A stretch of 10,077 bases of DNA, from the NCBI GenBank assembly GCA_036501845.1, contig DASXZO010000177.1, positions 1 to 10,077 on the forward strand, given 5' to 3'. The stretch is from JBBREP01 sp036501845 (GTDB lineage: Bacteria > Actinomycetota > Acidimicrobiia > IMCC26256 > PALSA-610). Positions within the stretch are counted from its first letter, which is position 1; every line of letters starts with the position of its first letter. A model generated the notes under the pieces. The model searched no databases. It saw only the letters and a program-made list of their open reading frames with translations, and was not told where the DNA came from. A program made the position numbers and the translations under genes. This document shows, piece by piece, positions 1 through 6,385 of this stretch.

Positions 1-51
1 CATGTCAGCCGCCGGCGCATGTCAGCCGCCGGCGCATGTCAGCCGCCGGCG
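1..51. repeat. 17-bp tandem repeat, three perfect copies
   Basis: The unit CATGTCAGCCGCCGGCG occurs three times head to tail, at 1-17, 18-34 and 35-51, with no mismatch. The third copy carries the last codons and the TGA stop (39-41) of the small GTPase gene read on the minus strand, so copies one and two lie just beyond the gene and repeat its end. Seventeen is not a multiple of three, so the copies do not extend the protein. The unit contains the palindrome CGCCGGCG. The array begins at the first base of the window, so its true length is unknown. It may be a real short duplication or an assembly-edge artefact. Confidence 0.9.
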
Positions 52-623
52 CGGGCGAGCACTACTTCGAGCAGGCTGATGAGCGAGTCCTTCACCGATT
101 CCCGCGTGCGTGCGTCGCACTCCACGATCGGGATCGACGTATCGATGTCGAGCGCAGCGCGCACTTCGTCGATCGGGTGGAACAACTCGTCGTCGAAGCG
201 GTTGATCGCTACGACGAACGGCAGCCCGAGGTGCTCGAAGTAGTCGATGGCGGGGAAGCAGTCGTCGAGTCGGCGGGTGTCGACGAGCACGACCGCGCCG
301 AGCGCGCCCACCGAGAGGTCGTCCCACATGAAACCGAAGCGGTCTTGGCCCGGCGTACCGAACAGGTACAGCACGAGTCCGGCGTCGATCGTGATGCGGC
401 CGAAGTCCATCGCCACTGTGGTGGTGGTCTTGCCGCGCACGAGGCTGCGGTCGTCGACATCGGTCGACACCGTGGTCATCGCGGCCTCGGTCGTGAGCGG
501 CGTGATCTCGGAGATCGCGCCCACGAACGTGGTCTTGCCGACGCCGAAACCACCGGCGACGACCATCTTGACGGGGATCGGAGCGGTGCGCACCGCTTCG
601 GTCTCAGAGGGCGCGTACACCAT
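39..623 (-). CDS. cvnD: Conservon small GTPase (CvnD-like)
   Basis: This 194-residue protein is the Ras-like GTP-binding switch of a conservon. Visible motifs are the P-loop GGFGVGKT (residues 24-31), the G3 motif GTPGQDRF (89-96) and the G4 variant NRFD (141-144). The stretch FMWDDLSVGALGAVVLVDTR (98-117) is typical of conservon GTPases. There is no signal peptide or membrane segment, so it acts in the cytoplasm, probably recruited to the membrane by its partners. The ATG at 623 is preceded by AAAAGG about seven bases upstream and lies inside the 3' end of the DUF742 gene, a 20-base overlap that suggests coupled translation. The stop lies in the 17-bp repeat at the window start. The family is certain; the effector it controls is unknown. 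In Streptomyces, conservons affect development and antibiotic production, but that role cannot be transferred to this organism. Confidence 0.95.
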   Translation of the reverse strand: MVYAPSETEAVRTAPIPVKMVVAGGFGVGKTTFVGAISEITPLTTEAAMTTVSTDVDDRSLVRGKTTTTVAMDFGRITIDAGLVLYLFGTPGQDRFGFMWDDLSVGALGAVVLVDTRRLDDCFPAIDYFEHLGLPFVVAINRFDDELFHPIDEVRAALDIDTSIPIVECDARTRESVKDSLISLLEVVLARAGG

Positions 624-1044
624 CGATCAACCTTTTGATCATTGCCGTATCGGACCGCGCGTCAGCGGGGCCGTCCGAACAGCTCACGAAACCTTCCGAA
701 CGCAGGTCGCTCACGAGCACGCGCGACACGCCGAGCGCGAGGCCCAGCCGGGCCGAGATCTCCGCCACCGACATCGGCTCGGCACACAGCTCGAGGATGT
801 CGGCTCGCTCGAAGTTCTGCGCCGGCAATGCCGACTCGCCGAAGCGCGATGTGCGCACCTGCGTCTCGATGCGGATGTCGCGGCTCGCGCTCACCCGACC
901 CCGAGTGATCAGGTACGGGCGGATGCTGTCGTCACCGCTCGACGGGGCCGAATACGGCGTGGACGCGCGCGCCGCGCCGGCCGGCGCGTCGGCGTCGGCG
1001 GGACGGCCCATGAACGGGCGCACGAGCTCGTGTTCGTCGCTCAT
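604..1044 (-). CDS. cvnC: DUF742 conservon protein (CvnC-like)
   Basis: This 146-residue protein belongs to the DUF742 family, the third member of conservons. The family signatures are IRPYLITRGR (residues 41-50), the LPAQNFERADILELC segment (about 73-87) and the following SVAEISARLGLALGVSRVLV (92-111), which resembles a winged-helix fold. The C-terminus ends in KRLIDGVRAL. DUF742 proteins are thought to work with the Roadblock protein and the GTPase in the membrane-associated complex; their exact biochemistry is poorly known. The gene starts four bases after the Roadblock stop and has no strong Shine-Dalgarno of its own (only a weak GAG), so it probably relies on ribosomes arriving from the upstream gene. 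Its last 20 bases overlap the GTPase gene. Confidence 0.93.
   Translation of the reverse strand: MSDEHELVRPFMGRPADADAPAGAARASTPYSAPSSGDDSIRPYLITRGRVSASRDIRIETQVRTSRFGESALPAQNFERADILELCAEPMSVAEISARLGLALGVSRVLVSDLRSEGFVSCSDGPADARSDTAMIKRLIDGVRAL
625..640 (-). promoter_or_regulatory. Hairpin presenting the cvnD ribosome binding site
   Basis: On the minus strand the sequence GATCAAAAGGTTGATC forms a perfect 6-bp stem (GATCAA with TTGATC) around the loop AAGG. The loop is part of the best Shine-Dalgarno (AAAAGG) for the GTPase start at 623, and the stem ends one base before the ATG. It lies within the last codons of the DUF742 gene, so ribosomes finishing that gene would melt it. The structure is seen directly; a role in translational coupling is inferred. 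The stem is mostly A-T pairs and therefore weak. Confidence 0.4.
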
Positions 1045-1048
1045 CGGC

Positions 1049-1483
1049 TCAGGCGGGAAGCGCGGTCTTCAACTCCGCGATGAGCGTGGGCGTGAGCATC
1101 GTGCCGAAGCGGTCGACGAGCAACGTCATCTCGTAGGCGACGAGCCCGATGTCGCACGTGGGATCGGCGAGCACACCCAGCGACGAACCGCCGCTGATCG
1201 ACGACACGAAGAGAAAGCCGTTCTGCATCTCGACGATGATCTGGTTCACGCCACCGACGCTGAGCACGCGAGCCGCGCCCTCCGACAGACTCGTGAGACC
1301 GGACACGATCGCGGCGAGCTGGTCGGCCGCGGCGCGGTCGAGTGTGGATGTGGCCGCCATGAGCAGGCCGTCCGACGACACGCAGATCGAGTGCTCGACG
1401 CCGACGGTGTCGCGCACGAGTCCGCCGAGCATCCAGTTGACGTTCTGGGCCTCGTCGCTCAGAGGTGGGGCGATGAACGACAT
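1049..1483 (-). CDS. cvnB: Roadblock/LC7 domain conservon protein (CvnB-like)
   Basis: The 144-residue product is almost entirely one Roadblock/LC7 domain, a small dimerising fold that in other systems binds or regulates Ras-like GTPases (as MglB does for MglA). Diagnostic segments are NWMLGGLV (16-23), CVSSDGLLMAA (about 34-44), ADQLAAIVSGL (about 53-63), the CDIGLVAYEMTLLVDRFG segment near residues 109-126 and the LTPTLIAEL close to the C-terminus. No membrane segment is present. Its ATG overlaps the TGA of the kinase gene by one base (TGATG), and GGAGAGGA lies six bases upstream of the ATG. Next to a DUF742 gene and a GTPase gene it is confidently the second conservon member, a likely regulator or scaffold of the GTPase. 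Confidence 0.95.
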   Translation of the reverse strand: MSFIAPPLSDEAQNVNWMLGGLVRDTVGVEHSICVSSDGLLMAATSTLDRAAADQLAAIVSGLTSLSEGAARVLSVGGVNQIIVEMQNGFLFVSSISGGSSLGVLADPTCDIGLVAYEMTLLVDRFGTMLTPTLIAELKTALPA

Positions 1484-4314
1484 CAGGAGTCCTCTCCAGG
1501 CGTGTCGGTGTCGGTGGTGGTGTCGCTGGCGCGCCCGCGCTTCACTCCGGCGCGGAAACGGTTCAGCGAGTTGCGCACGTCGTCGGCGCTGCGAGCGCGC
1601 TTTTGTTCGGGCGCGGTCGACGGTCCGGTGTCGGGCAGGTGGGCGCCGCGTACGCGCCGCGGCAGGAGCGTGGGCGCCTCGGTCGGGGCGTCGACGACCG
1701 CGGTGACCATCGCGGTGTCACGCGCAACCGGCTGCGGCTCGTCGCCGGTTGCCGGCTCGTGCCATGGCTGCGCGATCCCGGACGGGCCCGGCTGGTCGTC
1801 GGGCTCGTCGACCTGCTGGTCGGCGCGGGCAAACGCGGGCGCCTCGTCGCGATCAGGAGTGTCGGCGGGCACGGTGGCCGTGTCGTGCTGCTCCCACGCT
1901 GTGGGCCACCACGACTCAGTGGGCGCGTCGGTGTGTTGGTCGGCTGCGGCAGGCTCGTCGACGGTCGGCTTCGGCGGCGTGAACGAGTAGGCGTCGAGCG
2001 CGCTCAGTGCGAAGCTCGGCCCCGACTCAGCAACCGGCTCAGCGGGCGTTTCGGCCGCGACCTCGACGGGCTCGTCGGGGGTCGAGGCGAGCGTCTCGAC
2101 CTCGGGCTCGGTTTCCGCTTCCGGCTCGGCCGGCGCCTCGGTTGCTGGCTCGTGAGGGGCGTACAGCTCGGCGATCGCTGCGAACAAGGGCGCCACGGGC
2201 TCGGCCGAGGTGGTGTGGAACGCGACCGGCTCGGGCTCGGGCTGCGACTCGGGATCAGGCTCGGATGCGGCTGGCGTCGGCTCGACGCTCGTGGGCCAGA
2301 ACTCGGCCACTGGTTCGGCCACTTCGGCCGGTTCAGCCTCGGGGGCTTCCTCGGGCGGCGCTACCGCGTCGACCGCGGCGGGCTCGGCGCGCTGCGGCTC
2401 GGGCTCGGCGCCCCATCCTGACGCGTCCCAACCGTGGGCGCTCCACTTCGGCGCGACCGGCTTCTCCTCGACGACCGGCGCCCGCTCGGCGACCGGGTCA
2501 GCGGCGGTGATCTCGGTGTCGGGCTCGTAGGTGACCGCGGCTTCCACGGGCTCGGGCTCGACCGGCTCGGGTTCGGCGACGGTTTCCTCGGCCGCGACCT
2601 CGGCCGCGACCTCGGGCTCGACTTGCGTGGGGGCGTCGAGCGCGGGCGCCTCGACCACCGCCGCCTCGGGAACGGGTGCCTCGACAACAGCAGATTCGAT
2701 CGCCTGGGGCTCGTCGACCGGCCGTTCGATGGGCCGCTCGCGAGTGTCCTCGGCGGGGATCGGTGCCACGACGCTCGGGTCGTGCAGAAGGCGCGTCGGC
2801 ACCACAACCTTGGCGGTCACACCACCGTTCGGCGTCTCGCTCAAGAACACCGCGATGCCGTGGCGGATGGCGAGCCGGCCCACCACATACAGCCCGAGCA
2901 CCTTCGACGGCGCACGGTCGAGGTGGGTCACCTTCGAGATGCGGCGATTCGCTTCGAGCAGGGTCTCGGAGTCCATGCCCATGCCGTGGTCGATGATCGT
3001 GAGCAGGTAGCCCTCGTGCGACACACTTCCGATCACCTCGATCGACGAGTCGGGCGGCGAGAACGACGCGGCGTTCTCGAGCAACTCGGCGAGCATGTGC
3101 GCGGCATCGGTGGCGACATTGCCCTTGAGCGACGTCGACTCGATGGCGCCGAAGTCGACGCGGCTGTAGTCCTCGATCTCCGACAGCGCGGCGCGCACGA
3201 CATCGCCGACGGCCATCGGCTGCTGCACCTTGCGGCTCGGCTCGGCACCGGCGAGCACGAGCAGCGACTCGGCGTTGCGGCGCATGCGGGTGGCGAGGTG
3301 GTCGAGGCGGAACAGTTCGCCGAGCACTTCGTCGTCGGTCTGTTCGCGCTCGAGATCGGTGATGAAGGCGAGTTGGCGGGTGAGCAGCCCCTGGTTGCGG
3401 CGGCCCAAGCTCACGAACACGTCTGACACGTTGCGCCGCACCATCGCCTGCTCGGCGGCGAGCCGCACTGCAGTGTTCTGCATCGTGGTGAGTGCTTCGG
3501 CCAGCTCCGAGAGCTCGTCGTTGCTGGGCACCGTGATCGGTGGCAGCGTCGGCAACTCCTCGCCTTCACGCAGCGAGTCGATGCGCAGTACGAGGTCGGG
3601 CAGCTCAGCGGTCGCGGCGTCGTTCGCCTGGTCGCGGATGCGCTCGATCGAACGGGTGATGGCCCGGGCGATCAAGATGCCGAGCAGTGCGGCCAGCGCC
3701 AGGATCCCGAGGAACAGGGCCAGCAGGGTCACCGTGCGGCTCGACACGAACTTGTTGGCGGCGTGCTCGCTCTGCTGCTCGCGCTGCAGCGCCAGCGTCA
3801 CCGTGCGGTTGATCGCGCCGCGGTGCTGCTCGTACACGGCCGCCATGCTCGAGTCGAGCACCTTGCGCGCGTCCGTGATGTCGTTCTTGGCGAGCGCGGG
3901 CTCGAACTGGTTGAGCGCGATCGAGAAGAACTCGTGGCCGGTGGCGTACGACGTGCCCAGGAAGGTGGCGCGCAGCTCACTGTCGCTCGGCGCCGTCAGC
4001 TTGCTGGTCCAGTAGGCGTGGCCGTCTTCGAACGACTTGCGCAGACTGTCGAAGCGCTGGAGCAATGCGGTGCGCGCGTTCCCGTTGGCTGCGACCGCCT
4101 GGTACGCGACGAGATAGCTCTCCATCACGTTGTCGGGCGGTGGCATCACGTCGGCGATGAGGCCCTGCGACGTCTTGATGCTGTCGTAGCGCGGCCCCAG
4201 CACCTTGGTGTTCTGGAGCGTGGTCCATCCGAGTACGCCGGTCGCCACCAGGGCGACGAGCGGGACGGCAACCAGCACCGCCAACTTGGTTCGGATGCGA
4301 AGGCGCCCGAGCAT
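1483..4314 (-). CDS. cvnA: Nitrate/nitrite-sensing-type membrane sensor kinase (CvnA-like)
   Basis: This 943-residue protein is the membrane sensor of the conservon. A first membrane helix at about residues 10-30 is followed by an extracytoplasmic helical region (about 31-190) of the nitrate/nitrite-sensing (NIT) type, a second helix (about 194-216), a HAMP-like linker, and a kinase core. The core has RLDHLATRMRRNAE (336-349) in the H-box position with H339, an N-box ENAASF (413-418), a G-box DHGMGM (442-447) and GLYVVGRLAIRHG (474-486). From about residue 520 the protein becomes a low-complexity Pro/Glu/Ala/Val tail of over 400 residues ending in a basic conserved-looking module (884-928). 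I chose the ATG at 4314 because the protein then starts with MLGRLRIRTK, a normal membrane leader, and because AAGGAG lies five bases upstream. No response-regulator gene is nearby, as usual for conservons; whether the core phosphorylates anything is uncertain. Confidence 0.95.
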   Translation of the reverse strand: MLGRLRIRTKLAVLVAVPLVALVATGVLGWTTLQNTKVLGPRYDSIKTSQGLIADVMPPPDNVMESYLVAYQAVAANGNARTALLQRFDSLRKSFEDGHAYWTSKLTAPSDSELRATFLGTSYATGHEFFSIALNQFEPALAKNDITDARKVLDSSMAAVYEQHRGAINRTVTLALQREQQSEHAANKFVSSRTVTLLALFLGILALAALLGILIARAITRSIERIRDQANDAATAELPDLVLRIDSLREGEELPTLPPITVPSNDELSELAEALTTMQNTAVRLAAEQAMVRRNVSDVFVSLGRRNQGLLTRQLAFITDLEREQTDDEVLGELFRLDHLATRMRRNAESLLVLAGAEPSRKVQQPMAVGDVVRAALSEIEDYSRVDFGAIESTSLKGNVATDAAHMLAELLENAASFSPPDSSIEVIGSVSHEGYLLTIIDHGMGMDSETLLEANRRISKVTHLDRAPSKVLGLYVVGRLAIRHGIAVFLSETPNGGVTAKVVVPTRLLHDPSVVAPIPAEDTRERPIERPVDEPQAIESAVVEAPVPEAAVVEAPALDAPTQVEPEVAAEVAAEETVAEPEPVEPEPVEAAVTYEPDTEITAADPVAERAPVVEEKPVAPKWSAHGWDASGWGAEPEPQRAEPAAVDAVAPPEEAPEAEPAEVAEPVAEFWPTSVEPTPAASEPDPESQPEPEPVAFHTTSAEPVAPLFAAIAELYAPHEPATEAPAEPEAETEPEVETLASTPDEPVEVAAETPAEPVAESGPSFALSALDAYSFTPPKPTVDEPAAADQHTDAPTESWWPTAWEQHDTATVPADTPDRDEAPAFARADQQVDEPDDQPGPSGIAQPWHEPATGDEPQPVARDTAMVTAVVDAPTEAPTLLPRRVRGAHLPDTGPSTAPEQKRARSADDVRNSLNRFRAGVKRGRASDTTTDTDTPGEDS
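1531..1668 (-). other. C-terminal basic module of the CvnA tail
   Basis: Residues 883-928 of the sensor kinase differ sharply from the acidic tail before them. They contain LPRRVRGAHLP (884-894) and, after a short spacer, DDVRNSLNRFRAGVKRGR (911-928), a likely amphipathic basic helix. I recall similar LPRRV-G-A-L and RS-V-R-L-F--G--RGR patterns at the ends of other actinobacterial sensor kinases of this type, so it is probably a conserved docking element. That is from memory and untested here. Confidence 0.5.
2587..2622 (-). repeat. 12-bp in-frame tandem repeat in the CvnA tail
   Basis: Two perfect copies of CTCGGCCGCGAC (2587-2598 and 2599-2610, plus-strand reading) are followed by a third diverged copy (2611-2622). 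They are in frame and encode the EVAAEVAAEE part of the acidic tail; the adjacent PEPVEPEPVE is another short in-frame duplication. Slippage of this kind is a plausible way for the tail to lengthen. Confidence 0.7.
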
Positions 4315-4460
4315 GGGGACTCCTTGTGCGATTGTGAAAGCCTGGCGTGCCGCGGGCGCGCCCGACCTTCGATATCGGCGCCACCGAGGGCGAGTTGAGC
4401 CACGGAGTGTGCGGTTGGCCGGGTTCAGACCTGGCACGTGCGGGCCGTCACAGCATCGCA
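4315..4460. promoter_or_regulatory. Divergent intergenic region between cvnA and the coiled-coil gene
   Basis: This 146-base gap separates two genes read away from each other, so promoters for both are expected here. On the minus strand, the cvnA ribosome binding site AAGGAG is clear at 4320-4325, and CACAAT shortly upstream is a poor -10 candidate. On the plus strand I find no convincing -35/-10 pair and no good Shine-Dalgarno before 4461. The palindrome CACGTG lies at 4436-4441. The location of a promoter region is an inference from gene orientation; no specific factor site is recognised. Confidence 0.45.
4319..4325 (-). promoter_or_regulatory. Ribosome binding site of cvnA
   Basis: On the minus strand AAGGAGT precedes the ATG at 4314, with five bases between AAGGAG and the start codon. 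This settles the start of the sensor kinase over the in-frame ATG some 139 codons further upstream, which would run antisense through the start of the divergent gene. Confidence 0.85.
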
Positions 4461-6323
4461 ATGGTGGTTGACCGTCGGGTTCAGGACGGCCCTCGCCTGG
4501 TCGATTTATCCGGTGTGGAGGGTCCTGCGCTCCAACCGCGCGCCGTGTTGGCCGAACTGAGTCTCGATGACGCTCGCCCGATCGACCTCGATCCGGGAGT
4601 GAACGTGCTCGTGACCGGCAGCATCGACGCGCGCGTCGCGCGTGAGATCGTCGACGCGTGCCGCTCGGCCGAGGTGCAGTGGTCCGACCCGCAACCCAGC
4701 GCGACCCCGGTTGGCGCGCAGGGCATTGCACGCATCACACGCAGCGAGATCGAATTGCGAGCGGCGCGCATCGAACGCGCACGCTCCCATCGAAGCCACG
4801 CGAAGGAACGGCGCCCCAGCGACCAGCGCGAGGCAAGGCTGCGCGACCGCGTCGAGCAGATCGACGAGCAGATCGACGCGCTCCAGCCCGAGCTGGTCGA
4901 GACGCGTGAGCGCCTCAGGCGCGAGTCTGATCTGCGCGACCAGATCGGGGTCGCGTGCGACATGGTCGAGTTCGCGATGCTCGACGACGCAGAATCAGAC
5001 CGCGACGACGACGAAGACGAGGCGTACGACCGCCTCGCCGACGAGTGGGACCTGTTCGTACAGACGCGGGCGACATCGACGTCGCACAACCGCGATGCGA
5101 TCGCCTCGGCGCGCCGCGCGGTCGACACCGCGAGCGCTCGCCACGCGATGAGCGGTGCCATCGGCACGATCGACGCCCAAGCAATGGACGCCATCCAGCA
5201 GACGCACCAACGCAGTCAGGAAGCGTCGCAGCTCCTCGAGACGGCGCGGCGCAATCAGCGGCCGGAACGGATGCGAGCGCTCGAAGAGGCGACCGCCGCC
5301 GAACGTGCCGCGCTGCAAGCCGCAGGGCTGAATTCGTACTCCGACTTCCTCATGCTGCGAGTGCGCGGGCCCCAGGCCGACCACGGCGGCGGCGTTTCCG
5401 AGAGCGAAGTGACTGCAGCGCGCCAAGCACTTGCGGATGCCACCGAGCGCGCCCGCACCACGCTCTCCGAGTTCGAGGTGCAGGAGATCGACCTGCGCGC
5501 CCGCGCCGCGACGTTGCTCGGGCGTCTCCCCAGTGACGACGTGGCCACCGACCTGCGCGACACGCGCGATCAGGCGCTCGCGGCACCGCCGGCCGAGACG
5601 CCGACGGCAATCGTCGACCTCGCCGCGCTGTGCCGCCGCGCCGACCTCGACACCGGTACCGATCCGGTGGCAACGGCACGGGAGTGGTTGCGCCAACCTT
5701 CGTCCTACGCGCGCACGGTTGCGCGCATCGAAGGCGAGCTCAGTGACCTGCAGCGCTCCCGCGAGCTCGCGGCCGAAGAGATCGATTCGCTCCACGCGCC
5801 CGAACCGGCGCCGCTGGACGACGCCGAGTCCGTCGCCGGGGCGATCCGCGGCCTGCTGTCGCGCGGCGCGCTCGTGCCGAACACCACGCGCTCGGTCGAC
5901 ATCGACCCTGCGGTGATCGCAGGCTTGCGCGGCGCGATCGCGGCGATCGACCGCGACGAGCGCGGCGCGGTGCCCTTGCTCGTGGAGTACCCGTGGGCCG
6001 GCGAGCCGGATGGGATCGTGCGGCGCATGCTGTCGGTGTTCCACGACACGGCGGTTGCGCGCCAGGTGATCGTGATCGCGGCGGGCCGCTACCAGCGGCC
6101 GGTTCCCGACGTGAAGTGGATCGACGTGGAGGTGCCGATCGAAGCCGTGCCGGTGGCTGTGGCCGTCGGCGCGTTCGAGTCGGCGTCGGGGTTTGGGTCC
6201 GACTTCGGGCCCGAGTCGGGCGTCGAGGTGGCGGGCCTGCGCGATGGCGATTCCCACGGTGACGGCGGCGACGAGGCCGCCGAGCCCGCGCCGCGCCGGC
6301 GCTGGTCCGGCTTGCTCGGCTGA
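4461..6323 (+). CDS. Coiled-coil protein, possible degenerate SMC/SbcC-like ATPase
   Basis: I do not recognise a named family for this 620-residue protein. An N-terminal globular part includes DLDPGVNVLVTGSIDARVA (42-60), placed like the P-loop strand of SMC/SbcC/AAA_23 proteins but lacking any GxxxxGKS/T. Residues about 93-160 and 200-280 and parts of 315-440 are Arg/Glu/Ala-rich and likely coiled coil, with an acidic run near 176-190 and a break at NSYSDFLMLR (291-300). Near the C-terminus VPLLVEYPWAGEPDG (504-518) followed by ARQVIVIAAG (533-542) mimics the Walker B/D-loop and the following strand of that superfamily, with the acidic pair altered. The end is a variable acidic tail closing in RRRWSGLLG. 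The start is uncertain: ATG at 4461 gives a natural N-terminus, but in-frame ATG 4347 and GTG 4407 exist and no site has a good ribosome binding site. It is probably cytoplasmic. It is divergent from the conservon and 62 bases ahead of the oxidoreductase; no functional link to either is shown. Confidence 0.8.
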   Translation: MVVDRRVQDGPRLVDLSGVEGPALQPRAVLAELSLDDARPIDLDPGVNVLVTGSIDARVAREIVDACRSAEVQWSDPQPSATPVGAQGIARITRSEIELRAARIERARSHRSHAKERRPSDQREARLRDRVEQIDEQIDALQPELVETRERLRRESDLRDQIGVACDMVEFAMLDDAESDRDDDEDEAYDRLADEWDLFVQTRATSTSHNRDAIASARRAVDTASARHAMSGAIGTIDAQAMDAIQQTHQRSQEASQLLETARRNQRPERMRALEEATAAERAALQAAGLNSYSDFLMLRVRGPQADHGGGVSESEVTAARQALADATERARTTLSEFEVQEIDLRARAATLLGRLPSDDVATDLRDTRDQALAAPPAETPTAIVDLAALCRRADLDTGTDPVATAREWLRQPSSYARTVARIEGELSDLQRSRELAAEEIDSLHAPEPAPLDDAESVAGAIRGLLSRGALVPNTTRSVDIDPAVIAGLRGAIAAIDRDERGAVPLLVEYPWAGEPDGIVRRMLSVFHDTAVARQVIVIAAGRYQRPVPDVKWIDVEVPIEAVPVAVAVGAFESASGFGSDFGPESGVEVAGLRDGDSHGDGGDEAAEPAPRRRWSGLLG

Positions 6324-6385
6324 AGGCCCGCAATCCACGCCACCGGACCGACGCATCCGGTCGTCGTGGGCGCGAGAATCCCGCT

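Noticed and set aside
1..51. The 17-bp array considered as a CRISPR array.
   Set aside because: The units are directly adjacent with no spacers and are shorter than CRISPR repeats; no cas gene is present.
635..1990. A 451-codon plus-strand open frame across the conservon genes.
   Set aside because: It runs antisense through three confident genes, is Ser/Arg-rich and has no domain; it is a composition shadow.
4315..4731. N-terminal extension of the sensor kinase by 139 codons.
   Set aside because: The extension is Arg/Pro-rich, overlaps the divergent gene, and would place a clear ribosome binding site and membrane leader inside the protein.
4995..6356. A 453-codon minus-strand open frame opposite the coiled-coil gene.
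   Set aside because: Arg/His/Gly-rich with no motif. The plus-strand frame has coherent coiled-coil and beta-strand patterns, so the minus frame is the shadow.
6342..6361. Inverted repeat ACCGGA/TCCGGT with an 8-base loop after the coiled-coil gene, considered as a terminator.
   Set aside because: The stem is only 6 bp, there is no T-run after it, and such GC palindromes are frequent at this composition.
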